From positions 152,090,501-152,154,500 of the forward strand of contig CM075670.1 in NCBI GenBank assembly GCA_037962975.1: 64,000 bases of DNA. The letters are read 5' to 3'. Source of the DNA: Clitoria ternatea (lineage: Eukaryota > Streptophyta > Magnoliopsida > Fabales > Fabaceae). The notes under the pieces are model-generated. The model worked only from the letters and a program-made list of their open reading frames with translations. It had not been told where the DNA came from and made no database searches. Below are positions 10,916 to 24,129 of this stretch, one piece after another; positions within the stretch are counted from its first letter, which is position 1; every line of letters begins with the position of its first letter. Made by a program: the position numbers and the translations under genes.

Positions 10916-13900
10916 TGTCAACCCCTGGTTTTCTGGGCCTGAATCCCGATGTAAGCAAGATAATTAAATAATAAAAAAATGTGAGTAAACTTTTTGCATT
11001 TAAGATAATTTCAAAACACCTCAACAATTACATCAAGACCCGAACCACAAAAGACCGAAGAGTGAGATTTAATAATTTATAACTGGATCATTATATAAAT
11101 TGCCCATAACGGTATACAAACGATAGAGTTTACAACAGAAGAAGAATATGTATACCGGGCACATGCCTAGTCCCATATATGAAGATATGAGAAAAGGCTC
11201 GGCAAAGCATGCAAAGACATATCATAAGCCTAATAGACAACCATCATCTTTTCACATAATTCATGCACATGCATTGCCTAAGGTATATATATATGTATAT
11301 ATCTATATGGTCATGCATCATATATCCCCAATGTTCATATTCCATAATTGACCACATTCAAATCGACCTCTAGGTCATATTACATTAATAATTATACATA
11401 CCAAAAAGAATTACATAGTTAACATCATTTATTCGTCCAATGGGTATAAATTTAACACCCTAAATATCAATACATCATCCAATGATATTATCATACACAA
11501 TACATCCATCGGATCGTTTTATTCACAATGAAATAATTTACAATTGCCGTCGACCAAGACATTCCATTACCACTATTTACCTTCACAAAGCTTTACTTCA
11601 AAATATCCTCATCCCATGATATTCCTGCGTCAATACTAAAAATGGACAACATGGGAGAGTGAGTTATACATTTCAAATGACGATATGAATACAATTGAGA
11701 TTATATGCATATGTATATTAACATCATGTATGCTTTGCTAAACACGTCAATATTCATCATGAATTCTCATTTCAACTATATATTTTTATATTTCATATTC
11801 ATTATTCAATTCATAGCAAGCAAGCACATACACATCCTTCTCAATGCTACAATGGCCAACATCATCATCATCAACCATTCATATCTTTTCTCAAAGCCAC
11901 GATGGGCCAACATCATTATTATCAATTATACATAAACATGCCCTTCATCACATTGGGCCATCATATACATGTCATCATATTCAATATCATTTCGTTGTAT
12001 TCACATCATTTATTATTTTCATGTTGTTTTTTAGGTATTCAATTACCCATCTCATCATCACCATATCACAATCTCAGTCATCATCAATCATCATCACCAT
12101 TTGGCATATCTCCATGCTATATGCAAATGCTCTTAGGCTAATGCATGTGAACAATGGAATTTCAACAACAAATACAGATCCAACTGTGGGAATAAACACC
12201 AAGTTGTGGGTCAAGTATGATCACATACCATGCCCCTACTGTAGTAGTATAACGTGTACACATATATCATATTACATTCATAACCACCAATTTTCCTGGT
12301 ACCAAACCGCATCACCTATTTTGCAACACCGGTCATTTTCACCATGACCGTGGTAAACAATATAGTCAACGATATAAGGTGTTGCGGGCCAACCATGACT
12401 CATATCATGGCAACTATGATCCAAGGGACCACCGGGGACACTTGCTCCTCAAGAGCCACCCCCTACAATGGTCAACCACATGCAGCTCCCCGTAGCTCAG
12501 CATGGGCAGCTTCGTGACTTACACACCGAGTCACAGGGGAAACAACAAGAATGCTCATGCACTAAGCCGCCCTCCCACTGGGCCAACCGGGGGAATCCCC
12601 TAATATTCCTTACCGGTAGCGTATGATATGCCATGGACGCAAATGCCAATCAATGCATTCTCATACTATGCATCCTATCATGCCACTCATCAATCATCAT
12701 CATCACCAACACCACCATTCAATCTTTAATGGATTTTATCATTGTTGGTCTTAGCCATTGTTTCAAGTTTTATGTGTGGTATTTCATTTCAACATATTCC
12801 CTATCACACATGCAAGTCAACACTCGCAATAATCACAATGACATCACAAACATCATTAACATTCATCCATTATTCATCAATATCACCACATAATCATTTA
12901 GTGGATTTTCATCTCATTATTCATCACCATTGTTTCATCTATATATTGGTGTGCCATTCACAACATTTCATTAATATAATTCAAACCACACATACAAGAT
13001 CACATTTGTATCACACATAATGGTATATGACGTATTATTAATACTAATAATCATCCATCATTACTCATTATCGATGTCATCTCCGATTCATCGATCTATA
13101 ACAAATACTATGTCATTTAATCATCCCCTCATTGGTTTCATAACATACAAGGGTGTATCTTACAACCTTATTATTATACTTTTATACTATTCACCATATT
13201 ATATTATTGGTGGTGGACCTTTGGGTCTCCATAACATAACATAAGCATGTACATAATTTCCAAAGTCTCAATTCATATCAAACACCACCAAGTCATGTCA
13301 TTATTATATGCCCCATATACATTCCCTCAGTTGTTACATAATACAAAGGAAGAGGTTTAACATTAACAAAATAAAGAAAATAACATAAAATTTCATACTG
13401 GGCAGCTCGCTTAAGCAAGACCCAACTCGCTTGAGGAAGACCAGAAGGGTCGCTTGAGTGTGCCCAAATTCCCTTGAGCGAAGAAGTTTTTAAGTATCAG
13501 GCCCTGATCTCGCTTAAGCGAGCCACTCTCGCTTGAGCGAGACCCTCAACTCGCAAGCCCTTTCGTTTGGGCGAGGCTTCCTAGCTTGGGTGAAAATACT
13601 CCAGTATCCAACCCCTCACTTGTTCGCTTGAGCGAGGCTTCCCAAGGCCAGCCCTCGCTCGGGCGAAAATAGCCCAGAACCAATCTCTACACTTGCTCAC
13701 TTGAGCGAGTCACGCTCGCTTGAGCGAAATTATCACAGAACCATTCTGCCTGGCACTCGCTCAAGCGAGGCCAAGCTTGCCTGAGCGACAAATCATTCTC
13801 GCTTGAGCGAGTTTAGGCCAGAGGCCACACCACTGATGTAGAGGACTTTCGCTTGAGCGAAATTACCAGTTTATGCAAAAAAATGTAGGATTTTCACACA

Positions 13901-16022
13901 CAGAACACACCAATATCTGTCTTATACAAAATTGGCTTAAACTAACATTTCTCATACATTAATTCATGTATTTAGAACTTGATTCAACAAGCCATACCTC
14001 ACTATTTTTCATTTCAATTTATCAACTACATAATGGAGGTTTTTAAAACAACTTTCATCACAAACAATCATGCCATTATGCATAGTCATCATAATTATCA
14101 CTTCCTATTTTAGTAATTCATCCATCCATGGATTTGCATCAACAATAAATCATGTCCAAATAAGGAACAACTAAACATCCATCATTATCTCATACATACG
14201 AAATTCCCAATCGTTCAATAATTTGCCAAGCCTATTATCTATCATATTATCAATTATCTCATCATTCAATATAATCATGGCGAGGCATGCATGAGTACCA
14301 TCACATACAATAAATCATCAATTATTCACTCATGCAATTAAAATGTAAACCTTTCTCCTACCTCGAGAGAAGAACCGCAATTCCAACGCTTCGATCATTC
14401 CGCATCATCGTCCGGAACATAATCTCCTATCAACATACACAGATATATGTATTCATTCAATCATGAGCCATCACAAGGCATTCATTATAATTCTAATAAA
14501 TTGTTAACATTACATATAGCTTGTATCAAGTCCTAGACTTGCTAAAACACCAATCCATACACTTGCATTAGGTTTCAGCAATTCCTTTCCCAAAACCATG
14601 ATTCTCTAGATCTTAAAGGGCTAACCAACTTAATAACAACAAGATCACATCCCTTATCCATAAGTCTTCCAAATCATCATGTGAATCACTTAACTATCAT
14701 CACAATTCATTCAAATTCATTATAAGCTTCTTGGCTCCATTTAAGACCATCATCAATCAATAAACTCTTATGGTATTTATCATGGCCTAATTACCCATCA
14801 ACTCAAGTATCCATTTCCTTAATCCATTATTAATGGTTTTTAACTATTATTATCATCATCATAAATGATAACGCTCAAAAATCAATTCCTGTAATCACAT
14901 ACATATTCACATGTATATTTTTCTTAATCCTTAAGATTAGAACCTCATCAAAATCTATAATCAATTCCAATACTTCTAAAAATTCATTTCCATTATATAG
15001 TTCATTCTAAAGCATTCATAATCATCAAAATCATCAATTTGGCCAAAAACCCCCAAATTTCCAAACATAGGGTTTCCTTAAAATCACCAACCAACATCAA
15101 TCTTCACCATCTTCTTAAAACATTTCAACCACAATAATATTCATCCTTATTGAGTACTATTCCATATTCAAGAATCACATTCTCCAAGCCATCCAAGCCT
15201 AGGGTTCACATCCCCATCAACATGTAAAGTTTCTAACATCACTATTTCCAACCCAACAACAACAAACCATAACTAGAATAATAAGGAGGCAAGAATCCTT
15301 ACCTCAAGCCCATGCTCCACAAAAAATGAAAATGAGAGTGATGAAGAGAGAGATGACCAATACAAAGCTCCCTTGCTCTATAAATGCTTCACAACACCAA
15401 GCTCAAGTATTAATTTTGGCAAGAAAATAGAAGGAAGAGGGGTGTGGTTCGGTTGGTACAAGAAGAGGTGGAGAAGAAGAAGAAAATATAGAGAATGGTG
15501 GTAGAGGAAGAAGCCACCGATAATCAAAGGAGAAGGAAAGAGAAAATACATTTTGTTGACAATTTGACTATTGGTTAATAAGATGTATCATTATGGCTTT
15601 TTCCATTGGTCCATATTTGCTTTGTCTATTATGTAAAGGAGAGTATGAAGTGTGTAGAAAAGCTACATGGTTTGTTTAAGAGAGTAAAGGGAAATTTACA
15701 TTTTCTTCTAATTCCATTTAGCTCGTATATTCCCCGTTTCAAATCATACGTCATGTCCGTATAATTATTTTCTCAATACCAAAATTTATTTTAACTATAC
15801 CGCCATAACCACAATGATTTTCTAAGTATCCTAGACCCATCAAATATTTAATTTAGCTTAGTGGGTCTCATACCATCCGTTAAATCATCCGATTCCGGTA
15901 AATCTTAATTTACCAATAATTCACCTCTAGGGTCTAATTAATTTTCCCACAATTATTGGACCATAAATAATCAATTGTCATTGTATAATAAATTTATTTT
16001 CTTAAAAATCTGGGATGTTACA
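10916..16022 (-). mobile_element. Solo LTR of the LARD-like group A
   Basis: A 5107-bp insertion in the Athila 3' LTR, flanked by TCTCT (10911-10915) and TCTCC (16023-16027), a target duplication with one change. Read on the minus strand it begins TGTAACATCCC. Its terminal 300 bases match the inverted end of the LTR at 52900-58032 (5133 bp): GAATCCCGATGT, GTATACCGGGCACA, CCCATATATGAAGATATGAG and AGCATGCAA occur in the same order. It has no primer site and no coding capacity. Divergence from the 52900 copy is substantial, so this is an older relative. Confidence 0.87.
13405..13862. repeat. Palindromic-word cassette CTCGCTTGAGCGAG in solo LTR A
   Basis: At least 14 imperfect copies of CTCGCTTAAGCGAG/CTCGCTTGAGCGAG in about 460 bp, in both orientations, with unrelated spacers. 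It lies about 2.5 kb from the LTR 3' end, the same distance as the cassette in the 52900-58032 LTR. Confidence 0.87.
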
Positions 16023-16635
16023 TCTCCTGTAGGAGTGGCTGCGCTAGGATTGCACTATTGGTCAATAATTAATTTAGTGGCCCATTCTCCTTCGATCACG
16101 CTCAAGTGTGGTCTATTCTCGCTTGAGCTTGGCTGCGCTTAAGCGTCAACTGGCCATGCTTAAGCGTGGGGGACCTCTGATACTCTTGGCTTTTTTTCGC
16201 TTGAGCGCCAGGTAATTTCTTTGGTGTTTCGCTCAAGCGCCCTGGTTATGCCCAAGCATAAGTTCACTTTTGCTTACTGACTTGTTTTCGCTTGAGCATA
16301 ATTTCCTCATCAAGCTTCTTCTTGTACGCCCAAGCTTCCCTTCATTCACGCTTGAGCTCACTTGAATCACACTTAAGCATGATTGCTTCAAATGGTGATG
16401 ATCCAGCCCGATCACGCTTAAGTGTGATGTGTGATGTTGCCTGTTGACCTTTCTTTGACTTTTGATATTCCTACACTTCTCAAGAGTTTTCAAGAAGATT
16501 TTTCCAATTCTCAATAAATTCATTCATTTTGAATTTTTAAGATTAATTTCTTTATTTATCCATCCATTCACTTCAGTTTCTTACAAAAATAATTCAAATA
16601 AACACATGAATATAATGCTTGAATAACCTTTATCA
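16023..16635 (-). repeat. Athila 3' LTR, second segment
   Basis: Resumes the match to the 5' LTR (about 26875-27506) after the nested solo LTR and ends CCTTTATCA, i.e. the LTR begins TGATAAAGG on the minus strand, a usual Athila start. The adjacent minus-strand GTTAAGGGTTTAGAGTT is a weak polypurine tract. About 60 bases present in the 5' LTR (about 26816-26880) are missing here. CACGCTTAAGCGTG-type words fill 16083-16440. Confidence 0.85.
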
Positions 16636-17892
16636 AACTCTAAACCCTTAACAAGAAGGTAGCCATGATGCTTAGATTCCAAGTATAAACACAATTAAAA
16701 GACAGTACTTTCAATCCAATTTCTTTGGACATATGGCATCCTTAATATCCATTCATTTGAAATGTGATGCACAATTGAATTTTCCACAAAGCAAGTAACT
16801 TATTACTGTAAGGATATAGAGCTTTTCATTATCTCTCTCGTGGTATCCGTTTCACACATTCATCATTAGAATTGCCTAGTTAACATTGCCAGTCATTTCT
16901 AATCAAACCATAATCAAAAGAGCAGCAGGGATCAAAAGGTCTTTTAGTAAGGTTGTAATAGGGCTAGGCTTACAAGAATTCTTGGTTTTTCATGGAGTTC
17001 AAATTGCATGCAAAAGAGAAGAGCATATGCACTTAATGAATTTTCATACTTTGCAAACCTGCTTCCTTGATTTCAAACTCCAGAATTCTTCATTCACTTT
17101 TTTTGTTTTAGCAAGCTCTCCTTTTGTTCAAAAGATTTCTTTTGAGTTTTGTTGGGAGAACTGCCTGCTTTTCTTTCTTAAATTAGAATTTTTCTTTTTC
17201 AGCCTCCAGTTCTTGCATCCTCTCATTAGTAGAAAAGAAGTATTTTATACTCTTTTGCCTTAAGCATGCTGATAAGGTAGGAATTAATTCTTCATGCTTA
17301 GGTTAGGGTGGTTTATGAAATAAAATTTTAGGCTCAATGGGCTACCAAAGAATGAGATACTTTATTAGGGGTAGCTTTTTGGCTCTGGCTCTGGCTTATT
17401 GTGTTTTCAAAAAAATGCCTTAATCATTTCCTTACTTATCTCTTTAGAAAAAGGTTAACTAGAAAATTAGGCAATGCATACTGGATAATTACCAATAAGA
17501 CTCTCACTGTTTGGTTGCTCGCTTACTCACAAGGTTAAAAGGCATACTCCAGGATTCTAACAGTAAAAGGTTCAAGCTTATGTAAAAATTTTCAAAAGTA
17601 TATTTATTTCAATTTCCTGGATCTTAATTCAGCCAAGTATATTTACTTTCTTACTTACGGTTAGTTTTTAGTCAGGCATTTAAGAAAATTCAACTTCAAT
17701 CATGTAATTAGATCCAAGCAATTAAGCAAAAATCATCAATCAAAATCATTATAAAGGCATGAATTTGTCCAAAAATTTAAAACTAAATACCCCAAAAATA
17801 GTTGCAGAAAAAAAAAGTATCAAGAAGAATCAAGATTAAACTAAAAATAGAAAGCATGAGATATTAGTCTGGAAATAGCAATGACTAATCCC
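16636..17892. other. Athila 3' non-coding region
   Basis: AT-rich DNA between the env-position ORF and the 3' LTR. The 125-codon forward frame at 16886-17263 resembles no known family and has biased, low-complexity composition; I do not regard it as a gene. Confidence 0.5.
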
Positions 17893-19092
17893 TCACTCAT
17901 CATCCTCTACCTCATCCTCTGTGTCTGCTTCCTACTCAAGCTCTGGTGTATGCTCTCTAGCTGGAGGTGCCTACGATGAAGTTCCAGGTCTAGTCTGAGC
18001 AGTCTCACCCCTCCCTGGTGAAATACGCCTATCCTCAGGCCATGCAAGATAAGCTGCAAACTGGGCAAGGTCCATCCAGGGGTTAAATTGGCCCATAGGA
18101 TGGTAATTCCATTTCAGATTCTGGAGCAGATGGATCTTGTGATGGTGGTGGTAGTGGTGGCTGTGGTGCTTGTTGTTGCTCTTATGCAGGAGGTGCCTGG
18201 ATGGTGCAGTAATGCTCTATGAAATGCCTATCAATAGGTGATCTAATACGCTTAAGCTCCTGGACATGCACTCTATGAACTGCACAAAAATTAGAGATAA
18301 AAGCTGGGAATTCTAAACTTCCCTTCACCTTCAGTCTGGCTTGGGAGTATTTTTTGTCAGCTGTGGCAAACTTATGGATTTCATATGAGATGATCTGTGA
18401 CAAATCAATGGTGATGTCATCCTGTAAGATACAGTATAACAAATAACATTTGGCATAAATTAAATCAGAGATATGAGCATTTGGTGCCACATTTGCAAGT
18501 AGGAAAAGAGTCCAAACTTGGGAGGCTGTGGTCATATCCTTTCTCAGGATACGCATTGGTTGGTCTCCTTGCCTAGTTTGAAAATGGTGGCCTGGGATGC
18601 AAATTGCTTCTTCCTATCCTGGGTAGCAATGATCTTATTCCTCTATCGCATATTCGCATAATCACAGGATTCCTCTTCCTCCAACTCTATAATGTTTCCT
18701 AAGTAGCTATTAATTTCATCTCTCCCATAAGAGAGCCATGTCCCCTGGACATAAGTTCTTCTGTCTCCTGCTTCTGTCTTAGGCCACGTATTTACATAGA
18801 ATTCTTTGATAATTTCAGGGTCATACTTATCCTTGGGGTAGCAAATCTTGAGCCAATTTCTTTTCCTTATTACCTGTAGAAAATCATCACATTCTCTAAG
18901 AGTTAGGTCCACCTTTCTCTCAGGAATGAAGGTCTAGTTTTAGATATCCTCATAATGCTTGCTTCTTAGCTTGTCCCTAAATTTTGAACCTGAGTCTTGG
19001 TCGTCTGAGGTACGGGCTTTCTTCCCTTTATTCCTTCTGCTAGAACTACCTGCTAGAGGGGAGGATGGTGCAACCTGCTTGGTTCTTGCCAT
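17893..19092 (-). pseudogene. Athila env-position ORF (putative plant transposon protein)
   Basis: ORF downstream of pol, the place where Athila elements carry a gene once called 'env-like'. Start chosen at MARTKQVAPSSPLAGSSSRR (19092) because a splice-acceptor-like TTATGTCTTTTAG lies just upstream. It has a basic, Ser/Arg-rich N-terminus, then a globular region (ECDDFLQVIRKRNWLK, WLSYGRDEINSYLG, LLANVAPNAHISDLIYAKC) typical of the PF20167-like plant transposon domain, a Gln/Pro-rich stretch (about 18120-18180), and an acidic tail ending EDEVEDDE at 17896. No convincing signal peptide or membrane helix is present, so I would not call it an envelope protein. TAG stops near 18180, 17973 and 17936 and frame breaks at about 18640 and 18930 make it a pseudogene. 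Role unknown. Confidence 0.72.
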
Positions 19093-19716
19093 CTGTCTAA
19101 AAGACATAATCAATATAACAATGGTAACTAACAATGAAAATCTCTAATAATCTGTAGAAATGATAGAGTAGAGGCAGGCTTCTTATGTGACAATGCAGCA
19201 TAAAGTTGAAAGTATATTTAAAGATCATAACCATTACGCCTAATCATGTTCTTACAGGACTTTTATTAGACATGAAGCATACAACAGCAATGTATATGGG
19301 AATTTCTTCAATGGGTTTCCTCAATCACACATGAAAAGATAACGTTTGCATGGGTTTTGCAACACAATTGATGTACATGAGGAATAATTCTACAAAAACT
19401 CATCACATTCTAGCCTAAAAGGAGGGCACCATTGTGCTTCATGAGCAAAGTAACAACATATGAAAATCCAAAGGCAAAGGTGTAGTGGTTACCTTATTTG
19501 AGGATTTTGAAGAGCTATGCGCAGAAGAGAAAATGAATGAAATATTTGAGTGAATGGTGAATGGTGAATGGAGAGCAAGCAATACACAGTATAAATATTG
19601 ATAGAGGGGAAGGAATGGGGGTATGGGAGTTATGAGTGGAGCAGTTTTTTATTTTTGAATAATGGCCCTTTAAAATTTTTAATAAATAGCATCAGGTGGC
19701 AGTTCTAAAACTGCTC
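19093..19716. other. Athila non-coding gap, 5' leader of the env-position ORF
   Basis: No coding sequence. On the minus strand it ends in a T-rich tract and AG just before the ORF start. Contains an ATGGTGAATGG direct repeat near 19553-19572. Confidence 0.45.
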
Positions 19717-20235
19717 ACTTAAGCATGAAAGGTTATGCTTAAGCGTGAACAGACTAGAATGCATTTTGAACTTACGCTTGGTCTAGCGCTTGAGCGTGCC
19801 ACCCCTGATACAATTTTCTTTTTCCTTGCTTAAGCGTGCTTAAGCACGCTTGAGCGTGATCGTGCTTCCATGAAAATTCTCAGTGTCACACTTAAGCTTG
19901 GTGATGTCACTCAAGTGTGTAAGCCCCTTGATACTTTTATTACTTCTCTTTTAAGCGTGAGTTACCACGCTTGAGCGTGATCGGGCCTCTTTTGGCAATT
20001 GATTTTGAAGAATTTAAGATTGTGTCATCATGCTTGAGCATGACACTTATGCTTAAGTGTAGTTTGGACAGAATGTCATCTTACCTTTCCACACTTGAGC
20101 GTGGATCCCACGCTTGGTCCAATTTGTTACCCATGCTTAAGCTTGAAAATCAGGCTTAAGCGTGATTGTGACAGTGGCTGAAACTTGGCTTCACGCTTGA
20201 GCTTGGCATTTGACGCTTGAGCTTGAGTCTAGTGT
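19717..20235. repeat. Palindromic-word cassette CACGCTTAAGCGTG in the Athila interior
   Basis: About 18 imperfect copies of the perfect 14-bp palindrome CACGCTTAAGCGTG (plus CACGCTTGAGCGTG variants) in 520 bp, between integrase and the env-position ORF. The same word fills part of this element's LTRs, so one word is used in LTR and interior alike. Confidence 0.88.
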
Positions 20236-20394
20236 GATGAGTGGGATGAGTAATCCCTAGAATAAAGGTTAAAAACTTTAATCACATAAACTAGTTGAAT
20301 TGAAATCAGCAAAATGAAAAGAAAATATAAATGATTGGGTTGCATCCCAAAAGCGCTTATTTATCATCCTGAGCTTGACATTTTTGAGGAGTTG

Positions 20395-21560
20395 TTAATA
20401 TAGTTCTTGCAGATGGATGAGAGTAGTGAGCTTCTCCACTTCTCCTCCCAGATATGGTTTGAGTCTTTGGCCATTGACTACCCAAGTTCTTTTTGATTGA
20501 GGGTCATACAACTCAATGGCTCCATAAGACTTGATTTCTTTGACTATCAATGGCCCTGACCATTTGGACTTCAATTTTCCTGGAAATAGTTTTAGTCTTG
20601 AATTGAAGAGAAGCACAAATTGTCCTGGATAGAAGCTTTTCTTCAGAATATGTTTATCATGATAAGCTTTGATCTTTTCCTTATAAATCCTTGAAGATTC
20701 ATATGCTTCCAATCTCCATTCTCCCAGCTTCTGCAGCTAAATTTTCTTTCTTTTGTGGATTCCTCAGGGTCAAAATTAAGCAATTTCATTGCCCAATAAG
20801 CTTTATGTTCAACCTCTAAAGGGAGATGACAACTTTTCCCATATACAAATTGATAAGGTAAGAATCCAGTTGGAGCTTTAAAAGCTGTCCTGTATGCCCA
20901 TAGAGTATCGTCAAGCTTCAAAGACCAATCTTTTCTGTTCTGGGAAACTATCTTTTCTAAGATCCTTTTAATTTCTCTGTTTGACACCTCAACTTGACCA
21001 TTAGCCTGAGGGTGATAAGGAGACGTCACCTTATGCTTTACTCTATAGTGCTCTAAACACCGTTGAAGTTGCATCTTGCAAAAGTGAGAACCTCCATCAC
21101 TTATTAGAGCACGAGGAGCACCAAACCTGCTGAAAATGTTTCTCTTAAGAAATTTAATCAGAGCTTTGGCATCTGCCTTAACACACGCTATTACTTCTAC
21201 CTATTTTGAAACATAATCTACTGCAACAACAATATATTCATTAGAACATGAAGTAGGTCATGGACCAATAAAGTCTATTCCCAAACAATCAAAAACTTCT
21301 ATTTCCAAGATGGTTGTCAATGGTATCTCATTCCTTTTAGATATATTCCCTGACCTCTGACAAGCATCATAATTCTACACAAAAATGTTAGCATCTTTAA
21401 ATAAAGAAGGCCAGTAAAAACTAGATTGAAGGATTTTAGCCGTTGTTCTTTCTCAATTGAAATGGCCTCCATAGGCTGAGCTATGACAATGCCATAGTAT
21501 GCTCTTGGCCTCTTGCTGGGACATACATCTTCAAAGAATATTGTCTAAACCAAGCTTAAA
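20395..21560 (-). pseudogene. pol: Athila integrase (broken)
   Basis: Integrase that would insert the cDNA. On the minus strand: end of the zinc finger (CQRSGNISKR), first Asp in DFIGP, second Asp in DGGSHF just before 21074, and the third acidic residue in VEVSNREIKRILEK. The C-terminal domain runs through YGKSCHLPLEVEHKAYWA and FYPGQFVLLFNSRLKLFPGK to LKPYLGGE. A frameshift near 20700 separates the last 105 codons, and stops interrupt the N-terminal part (for example VSK*VEV near 21200). Confidence 0.88.
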
Positions 21561-21732
21561 TAAGTATAGATCATCCCAGAAAAAATGTCATGTATCTTTC
21601 TGAAACTTCTTTTTCTGCTGCCATATGAGTTCTTCTGGTACTACTCCACCTGCTTTGAAGTTAGCCATATTTGCAAACCATGGCCTTTCTTGCACCAATA
21701 AAAGCTTTTCATCTGGGAATTCTTCATTTACT

Positions 21733-23000
21733 TTAGGTTGTAACACTATGACTTTTGTCCTTGATTATTAGATTGAACTCCTGCAATAGCAGAATCCATC
21801 TAATTAATCTTCGTTTAGAGTCAGTTTTGTTCAATAGGTATTTTATGGCAGCATGATCAGTAAAAATAGTGACTTTGGAACTAATCAAATAACATCTAAA
21901 TTTTTCCAAGTCATACACTATTGCCAATAACTCCTTCTTAGTTGTTTCATAATTGGTTTGAGCAGGGTTTAAAACCTTGCTAGCATAATGAATGACATGG
22001 AAAACTTTAGCTTTTCTTTGTCCCAGTACTGCTCCTATTGCATAGTCACTAGTATCACACATAATTTCAAAGTCAAATTCCCAGTCAGGAGCAACTATCA
22101 CATGTGCAAAAATTAATTTGTTTTTTAAAGTTTCAAATGCATTCAAACAAGAATTATCAAAGTTGAAAGGAGTATCTTTGTTCAAGAGATTACTTAAAGG
22201 TCTTGCAATCTTTGAGAAGTCCTTGATGAACCTCCTATAGAATCCTGCATGGCCCAAGAAACTCCGAACTCCTTTCACATTTCCTGGTGGTGGCAGCTTT
22301 TCAATCACCTCCACTTTGGCTTTGTCTACTTCAATGCCCTTTTTGGAAATTTGATGTCCTAGCACAATCCCCTCAGTCACCATGAAGTGGCATTTTTCCC
22401 AATTTAGGACTAAATTGGTTTCCACGTATCTTTTTAACACCACGTTCAAATTTTCCAGGCAATGCTCGAAGGATGATCCAAAAACAAAGAAATCATCCAT
22501 CAAGACTTCAATGCATTTCTCCATTAAATCTGAGAAATTGCTAGCATGCATCTTTGAAATGTTACTGGAGTATTACACAATCCAAAAGGCATTTTTTTGT
22601 ATGCGAAAATCCTAAAAAGACATATGAATACTGCCTTTTCTTGATCTTCGGGAGCAACAGCTATTTGGTTATATCCTGAATACCCATCAAGAAAGCAATA
22701 ATATGCTTGCCCTGCTAACCTCTCCAGCATTTGATCCATAAAAGGTAGAGGAAAGTGGTCCTTCCTGGTTGCTGTATTGAGCTTCCTGTAGTCAATGCGC
22801 ATTCTCCATCCTGTGACCTTCCTTGTAGGGATCAATTCATTCTTGTCAGTTTTAATGACAATGATGCCTCTTTTCTTTGGAACCACCTGTACTGGACTCA
22901 CCCAAGAATTATCAGAAATTCGATAAATTATTCCAGCTTCTAGCAACTTAATTACTTCTCCTTTAACAACCTCCTTTATAGTTGGGTTCAAACGTCTCTG
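21733..23000 (-). pseudogene. pol: Athila reverse transcriptase and RNase H
   Basis: RT starts near 23000 with EVVKGEVIKLLEAGIIY and VSPVQVVPKK, then WRMRIDYRKLN, DGYSGYNQI, MPFGLCNTPVTFQRCM and the catalytic box VLMDDF (22492-22506). Connection: VRSFLGHAGFYRRFI. RNase H: CDTSDYAIGAVLGQR, YETTKKELLAIVYDLEKFR and TDHAAIKYLL. Two frames overlap at 22524-22551, so one frameshift breaks RT just before the catalytic box. The second half is an open frame of 272 codons, the longest in the window. The catalytic motifs are intact, which suggests a fairly recent death. Confidence 0.92.
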
Positions 23001-23390
23001 AGGTTAAGCAACTGGTTTGAACTCTTGCTCTATATAAATGCGGTGCATGCAATATGCTGGACTGATTCTCTTCAAGTCTTCTAATCTCCATCCAATTGCG
23101 GTTGAGTTGTCTTTCAACACTTGAATTAATTATTTCTCATCAGATTCTGACACGTGACTGTTAATAATAACAGGCTTTTGTCCTTCCTCATATAGAAAAA
23201 CATATTTCAAGTGTGATGGTAAGACTTTCAATTCCACCTTCCGTACAATAGTCTCTACTTTTTCTAGCAGCTTCTCATAATGGCTTTCTTCTTGTGCAAT
23301 AGGCTTTTTGCACTCCAACACATTCAAAATTTCTTCAACTTCCTCTTTCTCCTTTTCATTTAATTCTTCTAAGGTACATATCAGTACCTT

Positions 23391-24122
23391 TTACAATGGG
23401 TCTTTATTGAGCCATTTGTTTGCTTCTTTTTTAATGGTTATATCTTCAACATCAATTTTAAAGCATTGTTGCTTCTCTGCAGGGTGCTTCATTGCGTCAA
23501 ATACATTGAAATTTACCTTCTCATCTTGAACTCTCACCTTGAGCTTTCCATCATCTACATCAATAATCACCTTTGTAGTTTTTATGAAAGGTCTTCCTAA
23601 AATGAGAGGCACCTCTGTATCTTCCTCAATATCCATGATGACAAAGTCCATAGGGAACACGAATTTATCGACTCTCACCAGTACATCTTCTGCTATCCCA
23701 TATGGAAATTTCATAGATCGATCCGCCAATTAAAGAGTCATCCGTGTTAGTTTCACCTCCAAATCTCCAATCCTTTTTACCATTGACAAAGGCATCAAGT
23801 TAATGTTGGCTCCCAGATCTAAAAGTGCCTTCCCTACTGGTAGTGTACCAATAGTAACTAGGATTGTGAAGCTGCTTGGATCTTGGGTTTTCTGAGGTAA
23901 TGTTTTTTGAATAATAGCACTACATCCTGCTTCGAGCTCCACTGTTTCCTTTGAGAATCTTTTCTTTTTTGTCAATAGTTCCTTCATGAATTTTGCGTAG
24001 GTTGGCATTTGCTCTATGGCTTCTACAAAAGGTACATTTATTTGTAACCTTTTGAAAATGTCCATGAACCTTGCAAATTGCCTTTCTTTGTCTCTCTTTG
24101 AAGGATTCTTTGGATAAGGCAA
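23391..24122 (-). pseudogene. pol: Athila protease region
   Basis: Aspartic protease that would mature Gag-Pol. LPQKTQDPSSFTILVTIG is followed by the active site LLDLGANINLMPLS (Asp codon near 23819); the D-L-G form is usual in Athila. After a stop at about 23730 (CAA to TAA within the family's L-Q-LADRS), the second half continues with LILGRPF. Further down (23130-23327) linker codons lead to RT. Confidence 0.85.
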
Positions 24123-24129
24123 ACTTTTC

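Noticed and set aside
11844..12347. Forward frame of 167 codons
   Set aside because: Inside solo LTR A; His/Ser/Ile-rich from CATCATC-type low complexity, no counterpart in the sister LTR at 52900.
13405..13862. CRISPR-like array (short repeats with unlike spacers)
   Set aside because: Word copies are imperfect, spacing is irregular, orientation is mixed, and the context is a plant LTR with no cas genes.
16886..17263. Forward frame of 125 codons
   Set aside because: Antisense to the Athila 3' non-coding region; Phe/Leu-rich from T tracts, no family match recognised.
17893..19092. True envelope gene in Athila
   Set aside because: No signal peptide or membrane helix is visible; the sequence fits the plant transposon-protein family instead.
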